Shown here: positions 9,723-19,486 of the stretch, piece by piece
How positions within the stretch are numbered: position 1 is the stretch's first letter
Layout of the letters: each line of letters begins with the position of its first letter
NCBI RefSeq assembly: GCF_011193355.1
Contig: NZ_CP049780.1
Span: 4,291,085 to 4,355,084, forward strand
DNA: 64,000 bases
Reading direction: 5' to 3'
Source of the DNA: Streptomyces sp. JB150
GTDB lineage: Bacteria > Actinomycetota > Actinomycetes > Streptomycetales > Streptomycetaceae
Program-made: the position numbers and the translations under genes
Notes under the pieces: model-generated
What the model saw: only the letters and a program-made list of their open reading frames with translations
Told to the model about the DNA's origin: nothing
Databases searched by the model: none

Positions 9723-10952
9723 GTGACCCTCGCCGCCGAGTCCGCGCCCACCGCGTCCAGCCCAGCCCCCGCTCCCGTCCCGCCGCTCGCCGCCCGGGTG
9801 AGCGCGGTCGGCGGGTCGCCGGTCCGGGACATCCTGGCCGTCACCGCCCGCCCCGAGGTGATCAACTTCGCGGGCGGGCTGCCGGCGCCGGAGCTGTTCG
9901 ACACGGAAGGCGTCGCGGCGGCCTTCCGGGACGTGCTCGCCGAGTCACCCGCGCGGGCGCTGCAGTACTCCACGACCGAGGGCGAGCCGGCGCTGCGGGC
10001 CGCGCTCGCCGCCCGGACCACCGCGCGCGGCCTGCCCACCGACGCCGGCGACCTGCTCGTCACCAACGGCTCCCAGCAGGCCCTGTCGCTGCTCGCGACC
10101 GCCCTGCTGGAGCCCGGGGACACGGTGCTGGTCGAGAACCCCTGCTACCTGGCCGCACTGCAGGCCTTCGGGTTCGCGGGCGCGCGGATCGTGCCCGTGC
10201 CCGGCGACCCGGACGGCATGGATCCGGCGGCGCTGGCGGAGCTGGTGGTGCGCGAGCGCCCCAGGCTGCTGTACACCGTGCCCACCTTCCACAACCCCAC
10301 CGGCCGCACCCTGCCCGCCGAGCGCCGCGCCGCGATCGCCGCGGTCGCCGCCCGGCACGGCCTGTGGATCGTCGAGGACGACCCGTACGGCGAGCTGCGG
10401 TTCGAGGGGGAGCGGGTGCCGTGGATCGCCGCCCACGACGACGCGCGCGACCGGACCGTGCTGCTCGGCTCCCTCTCCAAGGTCATGGCGCCGGGGCTGC
10501 GGATCGGCTGGCTGCGGGCGCCCGCCGCGCTGCGCCGGGCCTGCGCGGTCGCCAAGCAGAGCGCCGATCTGCACACCCCGACCGTCACCCAGCTCGCCGC
10601 CGCCCGCTACCTGGCCGACCGCGACCTCGACGCGCACGTCGCCCGGGTGGCCCGCGCCTACGCCGGGCGCCGGGACGCGATGCTCGCCGGGTTGCCCGCG
10701 GCCCTGCCCGAGGGCTCGTCCTGGACCCGCCCCGAGGGCGGCATGTTCCTGTGGGCGCGGCTGCCGGAGCCGTACGACACGACCGCGCTGCTGCCGACGG
10801 TCGTGCGCGAGGACGTCGCCTACGTCCCCGGCGCCCCCTTCCACGCCGGCGAACCCGACCGCGCCACCCTGCGGCTGTGCTTTGTCACCCAGACTCCCGA
10901 GGAGATCGCGGAGGGGCTGCGCAGGCTGGCGCGGGGGCTCGCAGCGGCGTAG
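9723..10952 (+). CDS. PLP-dependent aminotransferase (class I, MocR/LysN-like, no HTH)
   Basis: A 409-residue fold-type I aminotransferase. K253 in G-S-L-S-K-V-M-A-P-G-L-R-I-G is the Schiff-base lysine. N-P-T-G near 200 and E-D-D-P-Y-G near 222 bind the cofactor, and L-R-L-C-F-V near the C-terminus supplies the carboxylate-binding arginine. The sequence resembles 2-aminoadipate transaminases and the catalytic half of MocR regulators. The N-terminal 35 residues are a Pro/Ala-rich tail and no DNA-binding domain is present. GTG 9723 has AGGAG seven bases upstream. It is convergent with argS, 37 bp apart. Substrate is probably a branched, aromatic or aminoadipate-type amino acid; not decidable here. 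Confidence 0.87.
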   Translation: MTLAAESAPTASSPAPAPVPPLAARVSAVGGSPVRDILAVTARPEVINFAGGLPAPELFDTEGVAAAFRDVLAESPARALQYSTTEGEPALRAALAARTTARGLPTDAGDLLVTNGSQQALSLLATALLEPGDTVLVENPCYLAALQAFGFAGARIVPVPGDPDGMDPAALAELVVRERPRLLYTVPTFHNPTGRTLPAERRAAIAAVAARHGLWIVEDDPYGELRFEGERVPWIAAHDDARDRTVLLGSLSKVMAPGLRIGWLRAPAALRRACAVAKQSADLHTPTVTQLAAARYLADRDLDAHVARVARAYAGRRDAMLAGLPAALPEGSSWTRPEGGMFLWARLPEPYDTTALLPTVVREDVAYVPGAPFHAGEPDRATLRLCFVTQTPEEIAEGLRRLARGLAAA

Positions 10953-10989
10953 AACCGCCCGCGGAGTTACGTCGGCAACGCCCGCGGGG

Positions 10990-12759
10990 TTACAGGCGCT
11001 CGGGCGTGCGGATGCCCAGCAGGGCCATGCCCCGGTGCAGGGTGCGGGCCGTGAGGTCGCACAGGAACAGACGGTTCTCGACCTGCTCCGGCGACTCGGC
11101 CTTCAGCACCGGGCACTTGTCGTAGAAGGAGGTGTAGAGGGAGGCGAGCTGGTAGAGGTACGCGGCCAGCTTGTGCGGGGCGTACTCCCTCGCCGCCTCG
11201 TCCACCGTCTCCGCGAACGCGTCCAGGTGCAGGCCCAGCGCCCGCTCCGCCGCGTGCAGCCCCAGCTCCGGGCGGGCGGCGGGGCGGACCTCGCCGGCCT
11301 TGCGGAGGATGGACCGGATACGGGCGTACGCGTACTGGAGGTAGACGGACGTGTCGCCGTTCAGCGAGACCATCTGGTCCAGGTCGAACTTGTAGTCCCG
11401 GTTCGCCGACGTCGACAGGTCCGCGTACTTCACCGCGCCGATGCCCACCTGGGCACCCCGCTCGGCGATCTCCTCCTCGGACAGGTCCTGCGCCTTCTCC
11501 CGTACGACGGCCGAGGCGCGGTCGATGGCCTCGTCGAGGAGGTCGACCAGCCGGACCGTCTCGCCCTCACGGGTCTTGAACGGCTTGCCGTCCTTGCCGA
11601 GGACCGTGCCGAAGGCCAGCTGGTACGCCTTCACGTCGTCGTTCAGCCAGCCGGCCCGGCGGGCGGTCTCGAAGACCATCTTGAAGTGCAGGGACTGGCG
11701 GGCGTCGACGACGTACACCAGCGAGGTCGCCTTCAGGTTGAAGACGCGGTCGCGGATCGCGGACAGGTCGGTCGCCGCGTAGCCGTAGCCGCCGTCCGAC
11801 TTCTGCACGATCAGCGGGACCGGCTTGCCGTCCGGGCCCTTGACGTCGTCGAAGAAGACGCACAGCGCGCCCTCCGAGCGGACCGCCACCCCCGACTCCT
11901 CCAGCAGCCGGCAGGTCTCCGCGAGCATGTCGTTGTAGCCGGACTCACCGACGATGTCGGGGTCGCGGATCTCCATGTCCAGCTTGTCGAAGACGGAGAA
12001 GAAGTAGATCTTCGACTCGTCGACGAACTTCTGCCACATGGCCAGCGTGTGCGGGTCCCCGGCCTGCAGGTCGACCACCCGGCGCCGGGCACGCGTCTTG
12101 AACTCCTCGTCGGAGTCGAACTTCTTGCGCGCGGCCTTGTAGAGGCGGTCCAGGTTGGACATCGCCTCCTCGCCGGAGACCTCCTCGTCGGCCTTGTGGT
12201 CCAGCTCGTGCGGGTGCTCGTCCAGGTACTGGATCAGCATGCCGAACTGGGTGCCCCAGTCGCCGATGTGGTGGCGGCGCACCACGTTCTCGCCGGTGAA
12301 CTCCAGCAGCTGGACGACCGAGTCGCCGATCACCGCCGAGCGCAGGTGACCGACGTGCATCTCCTTCGCCACGTTCGGCTGGGCGTAGTCGACGACCGTG
12401 GTGCCCGGGTTCGCGGCGGCCGGGATGCCCAGGCGGCCCGTCTCGTCCGCGTACCGCGCGGCCAGGTTCCGCGTGATCGCCCCGTCCGCGATCGTGATGT
12501 TCAGGAAGCCGGGGCCGGACACCTCGACGTCCTTGATCAGCTCGTCCCCGGTGGTCACCCGGGCAACGACTTGCGTCGCCAGCTCCCGCGGGTTCGCCTT
12601 CGCCTTCTTGGCCAGCGCGAGGATGCCGTTGGCCTGGAAGTCGGCCCGGTCGCTTCGTCGCAGCAGCGGGTCGACCCCGTCGGCCTCCGGCAGGGCGGAG
12701 GCGAGGGCGTCGGCGAGGTGCTGCTGGACGGAGTCGCTGAGGGACGTGACCGAGGCCAT
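10990..12759 (-). CDS. argS: Arginyl-tRNA synthetase
   Basis: Charges tRNA-Arg in the cytoplasm. The 589-residue class I synthetase has the ArgRS N-terminal Add-1 domain (residues 1-110), the HIGH-box variant H-V-G-H at 135-138 within [13 protein letters not shown], and an anticodon-binding DALR-type helical C-terminus (Y-A-Y-A-R-I, ending [12 protein letters not shown]). The KMSKS loop is the relaxed ArgRS type ([11 protein letters not shown]). The ATG at 12759 was chosen because the conserved N-terminus begins there; GGAG lies about 18 bases upstream, so the spacing is long. It is divergent from lysS across 268 bp that must hold both promoters. Confidence 0.97.
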   Translation of the reverse strand: MASVTSLSDSVQQHLADALASALPEADGVDPLLRRSDRADFQANGILALAKKAKANPRELATQVVARVTTGDELIKDVEVSGPGFLNITIADGAITRNLAARYADETGRLGIPAAANPGTTVVDYAQPNVAKEMHVGHLRSAVIGDSVVQLLEFTGENVVRRHHIGDWGTQFGMLIQYLDEHPHELDHKADEEVSGEEAMSNLDRLYKAARKKFDSDEEFKTRARRRVVDLQAGDPHTLAMWQKFVDESKIYFFSVFDKLDMEIRDPDIVGESGYNDMLAETCRLLEESGVAVRSEGALCVFFDDVKGPDGKPVPLIVQKSDGGYGYAATDLSAIRDRVFNLKATSLVYVVDARQSLHFKMVFETARRAGWLNDDVKAYQLAFGTVLGKDGKPFKTREGETVRLVDLLDEAIDRASAVVREKAQDLSEEEIAERGAQVGIGAVKYADLSTSANRDYKFDLDQMVSLNGDTSVYLQYAYARIRSILRKAGEVRPAARPELGLHAAERALGLHLDAFAETVDEAAREYAPHKLAAYLYQLASLYTSFYDKCPVLKAESPEQVENRLFLCDLTARTLHRGMALLGIRTPERL

Positions 12760-13027
12760 AGGTGGGGTGCCGTTCTCCTCGTGGGGATCGATAGACACGG
12801 TCAGTATCCCATGGGGGGTAAAGCGGATTTCGCGGCCGCGGGGGCGGGGGGTGCGGTCTGTCGCCGGGTGCGGGCCGGTGGGGGTTGTTCGCGCGGTTCC
12901 CCGCGCCCCCGGGACGGGTGGCTGCGCCGCCGTCCCCGGGGGTTCGAAAAGGCGTTTTCTCGGATGCGGCACGTCCTGGGACAATGGGGCCACCATCAAG
13001 CCTTCAGCAACAGAGGACGTGCCGATC

Positions 13028-14767
13028 GTGGCTCAGAGCACCGAGACCACCGACTGGGTCTCCCGTTTCGCGGATGAGGTCATCGAGGAGTCGGAGCGCC
13101 GGGCCCCGGGCAAACCGGTCGTCGTCGCGTCCGGGCTCTCGCCCTCCGGCCCGATCCACCTGGGCAACCTGCGCGAGGTCATGACCCCGCACCTCGTCGC
13201 CGACGAGATCCGGCGGCGCGGGTACGAGGTCCGGCACCTGATCTCATGGGACGACTACGACCGGTACCGCAAGGTGCCCGCCGGCGTCACCGGCATCGAC
13301 GACTCCTGGGCGGAGCACATCGGCAAGCCGCTGACCTCCGTGCCCGCGCCCAAGGGCTCACCCCACCCGAACTGGGCCGAGCACTTCAAGGCGGCCATGA
13401 TCGAGGCGCTGGGCCAGCTGGGCGTCGAGTTCGACGGCATCAGCCAGACCGAGCAGTACACCTCGGGGGCGTACCGGGAGCAGATCCTGCACGCCATGAA
13501 GCACCGCCACGACATCGACGCGGTCCTCGCGCAGTACCGGACCAAGCCGAAGCCCGCCGCCGCGGTGCAGAAGCAGCAGAAGCCGGTCGACGAGGCCGAG
13601 CTGGAGGCCGCCGAGGGCTCCGGCGCCGCCTCCGAGGACGACGGCAGCTCCGGCTCCGCCGGCTACTTCCCGTACAAGCCGTACTGCGGCAACTGCGAGA
13701 AGGACTTCACCACCGTCACCTCCTACGACGACACGACCACCGAGCTGACGTACGCCTGCACCGCGTGCGGCTTCTCCGAGACCGTCCGGCTCAGCGAGTT
13801 CAACCGCGGCAAGCTGGTCTGGAAGGTCGACTGGCCGATGCGCTGGGCGTACGAGGGCGTGATCTTCGAGCCGAGCGGCGTCGACCACTCCTCGCCCGGC
13901 TCGTCCTTCCAGGTCGGCGGGCAGATCGTCGGGATCTTCGGCGGCAAGCAGCCCATCGGCCCGATGTACGCCTTCGTCGGCATCTCCGGCATGGCCAAGA
14001 TGTCGTCGTCGAAGGGCGGCGTGCCCACCCCGTCCGACGCGCTGAAGATCATGGAGCCGCAGCTGCTGCGCTGGCTGTACGCCCGCCGCAAGCCCAACCA
14101 GTCCTTCAAGGTCGCCTTCGACCAGGAGATCCAGCGGCTGTACGACGAGTGGGACCGGCTGGACGCCAAGGTCGCCGACGGCACCGCCCTGCCCGCCGAC
14201 GTCGCCGCGCACTCCCGCGCGGTGCGCACCGCCGCCGGTGAGCTGCCGAAGACGCCGCGCCCGATGCCGTACCGCACGCTCGCCTCCGTCGCCGACATCA
14301 CCGCCGGCCACGAGGACCAGGCGCTGCGCATCCTCAGCGAGCTGGACCCGGCGCTCCCGCTGGCCTCGCTGGACGAGGTGCGGCCCCGGTACGAGAAGGC
14401 CGAGGCGTGGATCAACACCCACGTCCCCGCCGACCAGCGGACCATCGTGCGCGAGGAGCCCGACGCCGAGCTGCTGAAGTCGCTCGACGACCAGGCGCGC
14501 GAGTCGGTCCGCCTGCTGCTCGACGGGCTCGCCGACCACTGGTCCCTGGACGGCCTGACCCACCTGGTCTACGGCGTGCCGAAGGTGCAGGCCGGGTTCT
14601 CCGCCGACGCGACGCCCAAGGAGCTGCCGCCGGAGATCAAGACCGCCCAGCGCGCGTTCTTCGTGCTGCTGTACCACCTGCTGGTGGGCCGGGACACCGG
14701 CCCCCGGCTGCCCACGCTGCTGCTGGCGGTCGGCCAGGAGCGGGTGCGGCGCCTGCTCGGCGAGTAG
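13028..14767 (+). CDS. lysS: Class I lysyl-tRNA synthetase
   Basis: A 579-residue archaeal-type (class I) LysRS, found in Streptomyces beside or instead of the class II enzyme. The HIGH box is H-L-G-N at 44-47 ([12 protein letters not shown]) and the KMSKS box is K-M-S-S-S-K at 324-329. Two cysteine pairs (C220/C223 and C244/C247) form a zinc knuckle. An acidic, Ser/Gly-rich insertion precedes the zinc knuckle, as in other actinobacterial members. GTG 13028 was preferred to GTG 13019 because AGAGGA is properly spaced for it. It is divergent from argS, and the strong hairpin at 14785 ends its transcript. Confidence 0.95.
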   Translation: MAQSTETTDWVSRFADEVIEESERRAPGKPVVVASGLSPSGPIHLGNLREVMTPHLVADEIRRRGYEVRHLISWDDYDRYRKVPAGVTGIDDSWAEHIGKPLTSVPAPKGSPHPNWAEHFKAAMIEALGQLGVEFDGISQTEQYTSGAYREQILHAMKHRHDIDAVLAQYRTKPKPAAAVQKQQKPVDEAELEAAEGSGAASEDDGSSGSAGYFPYKPYCGNCEKDFTTVTSYDDTTTELTYACTACGFSETVRLSEFNRGKLVWKVDWPMRWAYEGVIFEPSGVDHSSPGSSFQVGGQIVGIFGGKQPIGPMYAFVGISGMAKMSSSKGGVPTPSDALKIMEPQLLRWLYARRKPNQSFKVAFDQEIQRLYDEWDRLDAKVADGTALPADVAAHSRAVRTAAGELPKTPRPMPYRTLASVADITAGHEDQALRILSELDPALPLASLDEVRPRYEKAEAWINTHVPADQRTIVREEPDAELLKSLDDQARESVRLLLDGLADHWSLDGLTHLVYGVPKVQAGFSADATPKELPPEIKTAQRAFFVLLYHLLVGRDTGPRLPTLLLAVGQERVRRLLGE

Positions 14768-14784
14768 GCCGGTCCGTACGACGA

Positions 14785-14819
14785 AAGGGGGCGCCCGGTG
14801 TTTCGCCGGGCGCCCCCTT
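14785..14819. terminator. Bidirectional hairpin terminator after lysS
   Basis: A perfect 14-bp stem (AAGGGGGCGCCCGG at 14785-14798, complement 14806-14819) with a 7-nt loop lies between the convergent lysS and DUF2637 genes. The A-rich foot on one side gives T residues on both strands, so it can serve both. Confidence 0.85.
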
Positions 14820-14839
14820 CCGTCATCGCGCGCGGGCGC

Positions 14840-16108
14840 TCACGCGATGTGGTCCTCCTCCAGCTCCGCGTTGAAACGCTGCTGGAAACGGTCCGAGAGG
14901 GCCTTCAGGGCGCTCGGGGTGAGCTTCACGCCGTAGGTCGCCTCGATGTTGTCGCCGAGGACGCCCGGCGTGGGGAAACTGCCGTCGATCGACTGACGGA
15001 ACACCTGGTAGTACGCCTCCTCGTCGGGCTCCGGGGTGCCGCCGCCCTCACCCAGCTCCCGCGTGCGGCCCGGCACGACCGGGATGGGGAAGCTCCCGGT
15101 GTCGTCCGCCGGAGGCTCCTCCTGGTACTGGTCCTCGTACTCCTCCGCCAGGCGCTGCTCCTCGTACCACTGGGCGTACGCGGCGTCCGGGTCGTAGTTG
15201 GGGTCGTAGTCGCCCTGGTACTGGACCGTGTGCGGGTCGCGGGCGTGCAGCCAGGGGTTCTGCGCGGGCTCCGGGGCCTGCTCCTGGACGGGGCCGCCCT
15301 GCCGGCGCGGCGCGGGCGCCTGGGTCGCCGCGGCGAGCTGCGGCTGACCGGGCTGCTGCCCGAGCTCCGGCTGCCCGGTTTGCTCCGCCTGGGGCGGCGC
15401 CGGCGGGATCAGGGCCGGTTCGATGCCCGCCGCCGCCAGGCCCGCCGGGGCCGTCTCCGACAGCGGGACGCCGTAGCGGGCCAGCCGCAGCGGCATCAGG
15501 GACTCCACCGGGGCCTTGCGGCGCCAGGCGCGGCCGAAGCGGGAACGCAGCCGCGCCTGGTAGACGAGACGTTCCTGCTCCAACTTGATCACCTGGTCGT
15601 AGGAGCGCAGCTCCCACAGCTTCATCCGGCGCCACAGCAGGAAGGTGGGGACCGGCGAGAGCAGCCAGCGGGTGAGGCGGACGCCCTCCATGTGCTTGTC
15701 CGCCGTGATGTCGGCGATCCGGCCGATCGCGTGCCGGGCCGCCTCGACCGCCACCACGAACAGCACCGGGATCACCGCGTGCATCCCGACGCCCAGCGGG
15801 TCCGGCCAGGCCGCCGCGCCGTTGAAGGCGATCGTCGCCGCCGTCAGCAGCCAGGCCGTCTGGCGCAGCAGGGGGAACGGGATGCGGATCCACGTCAGCA
15901 GCAGGTCCAGGGCGAGCAGGACACAGATGCCCGCGTCGATGCCGATCGGGAAGACGTAACTGAAGTCCCCGAAGCCCTTCTTGAGGGCCAGTTCGCGTAC
16001 GGCGGCGTACGAGCCCGCGAAGCCGATGCCCGCGATGATCACGGCACCGGTCACGACCACGCCGATGAGAACGCGGTGCATCCGTGTCAGCTGTATGGGC
16101 GCGGCCAC
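14840..16108 (-). CDS. DUF2637 (Spd-like) membrane protein
   Basis: A 422-residue protein. The first 125 residues form four hydrophobic segments, typical of DUF2637 proteins, which include plasmid-spread (Spd) proteins and chromosomal relatives. About 90 basic and amphipathic residues follow, then a long Pro/Gln/Glu-rich low-complexity region. The C-terminal 70 residues contain a possible small helical domain (TPSALKALSDRFQQRFNAEL). GTG 16108 was chosen because GGAGGGG lies nine bases upstream; longer starts lack one. The neighbours are house-keeping genes, so this is probably a core membrane protein rather than a plasmid remnant. Function unknown. Confidence 0.8.
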   Translation of the reverse strand: MAAPIQLTRMHRVLIGVVVTGAVIIAGIGFAGSYAAVRELALKKGFGDFSYVFPIGIDAGICVLLALDLLLTWIRIPFPLLRQTAWLLTAATIAFNGAAAWPDPLGVGMHAVIPVLFVVAVEAARHAIGRIADITADKHMEGVRLTRWLLSPVPTFLLWRRMKLWELRSYDQVIKLEQERLVYQARLRSRFGRAWRRKAPVESLMPLRLARYGVPLSETAPAGLAAAGIEPALIPPAPPQAEQTGQPELGQQPGQPQLAAATQAPAPRRQGGPVQEQAPEPAQNPWLHARDPHTVQYQGDYDPNYDPDAAYAQWYEEQRLAEEYEDQYQEEPPADDTGSFPIPVVPGRTRELGEGGGTPEPDEEAYYQVFRQSIDGSFPTPGVLGDNIEATYGVKLTPSALKALSDRFQQRFNAELEEDHIA

Positions 16109-16212
16109 CCGTACTCCCCTCCCGCTGCGTGTTGTTGCGCGCAACAGAGTGGCACACGTGTGCGGGGAACGAGTGACCGGTCCGTGCAGGCTGCGCTTTC
16201 GTGGCCCTCGGG

Positions 16213-17121
16213 TCAGCTCTTCTTCGCCGGAGCCTTCGACGAGGCGGCCGGCGAACCGGCCGACCCGGACGGGGAACCGGCCGACGCGGACGCGGAGCCG
16301 GCCGGCTTCGACGGCGAGCCGGACGCGCCCGGCGACTTCGCCGCGCCGCCGCCCTCGTTCGCCTCGGACACCGCGGCGACCACCTCCTTGGCGGCCTTCG
16401 TCGCGTCCTTCATCAGGTCGTCGGCGTCCGGCGTCTTCTCGCCCGCCAGGCCCGCGCCGTTGTAGTCCAGGGTGACGACCACGTTCTCCACGCGCGCCAC
16501 GATCGTCTGCTGCTTGAAGGAGCCTTCCTTCTTCTTCAGGTCGTAGCGCACCGCCGTCGCCTCGTCGCCGGTGCCGGCCAGCGGCTCCGCCTTGGTGTTC
16601 TTCGCACCCTCGACCGAGCGGACGTCGGTGACCTGCTTCTCGTAGTACTCCTGCGCCAGCTCCTCGCCCGAGCCGCGCGTCACATCGGACTCGAAGCGCA
16701 GCAGCGAGACGTTCAGCCAGCGGAACTGGGAGCCCTTCACGCCGTTGTTGTCGAGACTGTTCCAGGAGCAGCTGGCACGCGACGAGACATCGTCGGAGCT
16801 GCCCTCCTTGCCCGACTTCGTGCCCTTCGGGACGAGTTCTTCCAGCGTCTTCTCCGACAGCACGTCACACGCCTTCGGCAGGGTCCCGTACGCCGCGGCC
16901 CGCACCGTCGGCGACGGGCTCGCCGACGTGCTCGCACTGGCACTGGCCGCCGACGCCTTCGCCTCGTCGCCGGAGCCGGAGTCCGAGGAGCAGCCGGCGG
17001 CGAGCAGGATCACGGGGAGGGCGGCGGCGGAGACAAGGACACGCCCGCGCCGTCCGGCTCGCTCAACACGCTGGTCACGCTTCTCTCGCTGTGCTCGTCG
17101 CTGCATGGTTCCTTCACTCAT
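16213..17121 (-). CDS. DUF3558-like lipoprotein
   Basis: A 302-residue predicted lipoprotein. A basic N-terminus and hydrophobic stretch end in a lipobox, L-A-A-G-C, with Cys44. A Ser/Ala linker leads to a domain in which Y-G-T-L-P-K-A-C-D-V-L and a later C-S-W match the two-cysteine pattern of DUF3558 (a surface domain common in actinobacterial lipoproteins). The last 50 residues are a repetitive Gly-Ser-Pro-Ala tail. The next gene downstream on this strand is the DUF2637 gene. The gene behind it (17227-18123) has the same architecture, so these look like diverged tandem paralogues. Start at 17121, or five codons later at 17106, where GAAGGA is close. Confidence 0.78.
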   Translation of the reverse strand: MSEGTMQRRAQREKRDQRVERAGRRGRVLVSAAALPVILLAAGCSSDSGSGDEAKASAASASASTSASPSPTVRAAAYGTLPKACDVLSEKTLEELVPKGTKSGKEGSSDDVSSRASCSWNSLDNNGVKGSQFRWLNVSLLRFESDVTRGSGEELAQEYYEKQVTDVRSVEGAKNTKAEPLAGTGDEATAVRYDLKKKEGSFKQQTIVARVENVVVTLDYNGAGLAGEKTPDADDLMKDATKAAKEVVAAVSEANEGGGAAKSPGASGSPSKPAGSASASAGSPSGSAGSPAASSKAPAKKS

Positions 17122-17226
17122 GACGCTCGGTTCCTGCGGTCGGATCGGGTCCGAGGGGCCACGGTACGCGGTGAAGGAACCGTGCGTTTCCGGTTCGGCG
17201 GATGTGCGCGGGCGCGCGAAGCGGGG

Positions 17227-18123
17227 CTAACCGGCCAGCGAGTCGGCCAGTTGGGACGCCAGATTCAGCGCCCTGTCCTGCATTTCCTTGCTGTCCGGCG
17301 CCATGCCGACGGTCGCCGGCAGCTCCTCGTACTCGATGGTCACGATGACGTTCGACGTGCGGAACGCCACAGTCACCGTGCGCTGCCTGGCCGTCGAACC
17401 ACTGCTGCTCAGCTCGTCGTCGACGAACGCCTCGTCACCGAGGTCGTCCAGGGTGCGGGGCCGGAGATCGGTGGGGGTGGCACTGGGGGAGCCGGAGCCG
17501 GAGGGGGAACCGGACGGCGAGCCGGAGGGCGAGGCGCCCTTGGCGGAACCGGCGGAGCGGCGGGCGGAAGGGCCGGTGGACGCGCCGGCCGAGGGGACGC
17601 CCGAGGGAGCACCGGCCGACGGCCCGCCGGATCCCTCCGCCGGGCCGGACGCCGCGGACGTGGCCGCCGCCGGCAGCGGCAGATCCGCCTTCGCCTGCTT
17701 CGCGGCGAACAGCTGCTGCGCCTGGTTGTCGTCGCTGATGGTGTTGTCGTACGACACCACCCGCTCCAGGTCGACGAACAGGTAGTTCGTCGCCGTCGGG
17801 GACGAGACCTTCCAACGGCAGCCCACCTTGCGGTCGTTGTCGAAGGTGAGCGTGGCCTCGCCCTCGTAGGCCTTCTCGCGCTGCTCCTCGTCCAGGATCT
17901 GCGCGATGCCGGGCAGCAGGTCGTCGAGGGTGTCCTCGCCGACCGCGGAACACGGCTCCGGGAGGGAGCGGTAGCGGCCGGGCTCGACGGTGGCCACGGC
18001 GGTGCCGCCGTCGTCGGGGTTGGTGCCGTCCGTGGTGCCGCCGTCGTCGGAACCGCCGGTGCAGCCGGCCAGCAGGGCCGCGAGGAGCGCGGCGGTGCCG
18101 GGTACGTACGCCTTCCGCTGCAC
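17227..18123 (-). CDS. DUF3558-like lipoprotein
   Basis: A 298-residue predicted lipoprotein with lipobox L-L-A-G-C (Cys21). The folded part has R-S-L-P-E-P-C-S-A-V near residue 55 and V-G-C-R-W-K near 105, the two cysteines expected of DUF3558. A disordered insert of about 100 residues made of Gly-Ser-Pro-Ala repeats (G-S-P-S-G-S-P-S-G-S) separates it from a conserved C-terminal beta region (TVTVAFRTSNVIVTIEYEEL). GTG 18123 follows GAGAGGAG at ideal spacing. It lies 105 bp upstream of the related lipoprotein gene on the same strand and is divergent from rtcB. Function unknown; probably cell-envelope associated. Confidence 0.8.
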   Translation of the reverse strand: MQRKAYVPGTAALLAALLAGCTGGSDDGGTTDGTNPDDGGTAVATVEPGRYRSLPEPCSAVGEDTLDDLLPGIAQILDEEQREKAYEGEATLTFDNDRKVGCRWKVSSPTATNYLFVDLERVVSYDNTISDDNQAQQLFAAKQAKADLPLPAAATSAASGPAEGSGGPSAGAPSGVPSAGASTGPSARRSAGSAKGASPSGSPSGSPSGSGSPSATPTDLRPRTLDDLGDEAFVDDELSSSGSTARQRTVTVAFRTSNVIVTIEYEELPATVGMAPDSKEMQDRALNLASQLADSLAG

Positions 18124-18292
18124 GGTCAGGCTCCTCTCGCGGGGTAAATCGGTTGCCGGGCCGATCGCTGCCCGGGACACAATGTGTATCGCACGCGCAG
18201 CCGTGAACGCCGGTCCGTTGCCCCTTTCATCGACCTTGGCTCCGGTTTTTGCGATTCGAGAATTCTGTCCTGGATTACGGGGGATGAGGCGT

Positions 18293-19486
18293 ATGTCGTA
18301 CGTGGAAATGCCGGGCGCGAAGGTGCCGATCCGGATGTGGGCCGACCCCACGACGGTCGAGGAGGGCGCCCTCCAGCAGCTCCGCAACGTCGCGACCCTG
18401 CCGTGGATCAAGGGCCTGGCCGTCATGCCGGACGTCCACTACGGCAAGGGCGCGACCGTCGGTTCCGTCATCGCCATGCAGGGCGCGGTGTGCCCGGCGG
18501 CGGTGGGGGTCGACATCGGCTGCGGAATGTCGGCGGTGAAGACGTCCCTGACCGCCAACGACCTGCCCGGAGACCTGTCCCGGCTGCGGTCGAGGATCGA
18601 GCAGGCGATTCCGGTGGGGCGGGGGATGCACGACGATCCCGTCGACCCGGGACGGCTGCACGGGTTCGGCACGGCGGGGTGGAGCGACTTCTGGGGGCGG
18701 TTCGACGGAGTCGCCGAAGCGGTCAAATTCCGTCACGATCGCGCCGAAAAGCAGATGGGAACGCTCGGAAGCGGCAACCACTTTGTTGAGGTTTGTCTCG
18801 ATACGACCGGTTCCGTATGGCTCATGCTGCACTCCGGGTCCCGGAACATCGGCAAGGAACTCGCCGAGCACCACATCGGCATCGCCCAGAAGCTGCCGCA
18901 CAACCAGGGCCTGATCGACCGCGACCTCGCCGTCTTCATCGCGGACACCCCGCAGATGGCGGCGTACCGCAACGATCTGTTCTGGGCGCAGGAGTACGCG
19001 AAGTACAACCGCTCGATCATGATGGCGCTCCTGAAGGACGTGGTCCGCAAGGAGTTCAAGAAGGCGAAGCCGACCTTCGAGCAGGAGATCAGCTGCCACC
19101 ACAACTACGTGGCCGAGGAGCGTTACGAGGGCATGGACCTGCTCGTGACCCGCAAGGGCGCGATCCGGGCCGGCTCCGGCGACTACGGGATCATCCCGGG
19201 GTCGATGGGCACGGGGTCGTACATCGTGAAGGGCCTCGGCAACGAGAAGTCCTTCAACTCGGCCTCGCACGGCGCGGGCCGGCGCATGAGCCGCAACGCG
19301 GCCAAGCGCCGGTTCACCACGAAGGACCTGGAGGAGCAGACGCGGGGCGTGGAGTGCCGCAAGGACTCCGGCGTCGTCGATGAGATCCCCGGCGCCTACA
19401 AGCCGATCGAGCAGGTCATCGACCAGCAGCGGGACCTCGTCGAGGTGGTCGCCAAGCTCAAGCAGGTCGTCTGCGTGAAGGGCTAG
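18293..19486 (+). CDS. rtcB: RtcB-type RNA-splicing ligase
   Basis: Joins RNA 3'-phosphate or 2',3'-cyclic phosphate ends to 5'-OH ends using GTP and Mn2+; in bacteria it acts in tRNA or rRNA repair. The 397-residue protein has the full motif set: P-D-V-H-Y-G-K-G (D47, H49), D-I-G-C-G-M with the metal-binding Cys77, G-S-G-N-H-F, H-S-G-S-R-N-I-G, and S-H-G-A-G-R-R-M-S-R with H326, which aligns with the residue that carries GMP in characterised RtcB. No archease or Rtc regulator is adjacent. The ATG at 18293 has GGGGG and GAGG upstream. The stop overlaps that of the convergent phosphatase-acetyltransferase gene by four bases (CTAG). Confidence 0.95.
   Translation: MSYVEMPGAKVPIRMWADPTTVEEGALQQLRNVATLPWIKGLAVMPDVHYGKGATVGSVIAMQGAVCPAAVGVDIGCGMSAVKTSLTANDLPGDLSRLRSRIEQAIPVGRGMHDDPVDPGRLHGFGTAGWSDFWGRFDGVAEAVKFRHDRAEKQMGTLGSGNHFVEVCLDTTGSVWLMLHSGSRNIGKELAEHHIGIAQKLPHNQGLIDRDLAVFIADTPQMAAYRNDLFWAQEYAKYNRSIMMALLKDVVRKEFKKAKPTFEQEISCHHNYVAEERYEGMDLLVTRKGAIRAGSGDYGIIPGSMGTGSYIVKGLGNEKSFNSASHGAGRRMSRNAAKRRFTTKDLEEQTRGVECRKDSGVVDEIPGAYKPIEQVIDQQRDLVEVVAKLKQVVCVKG

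Noticed and set aside
14798..16465. Long plus-strand frame opposite the DUF2637 gene
   Set aside because: Arg/Leu/Gly-rich antisense shadow; the minus strand encodes clear transmembrane helices.
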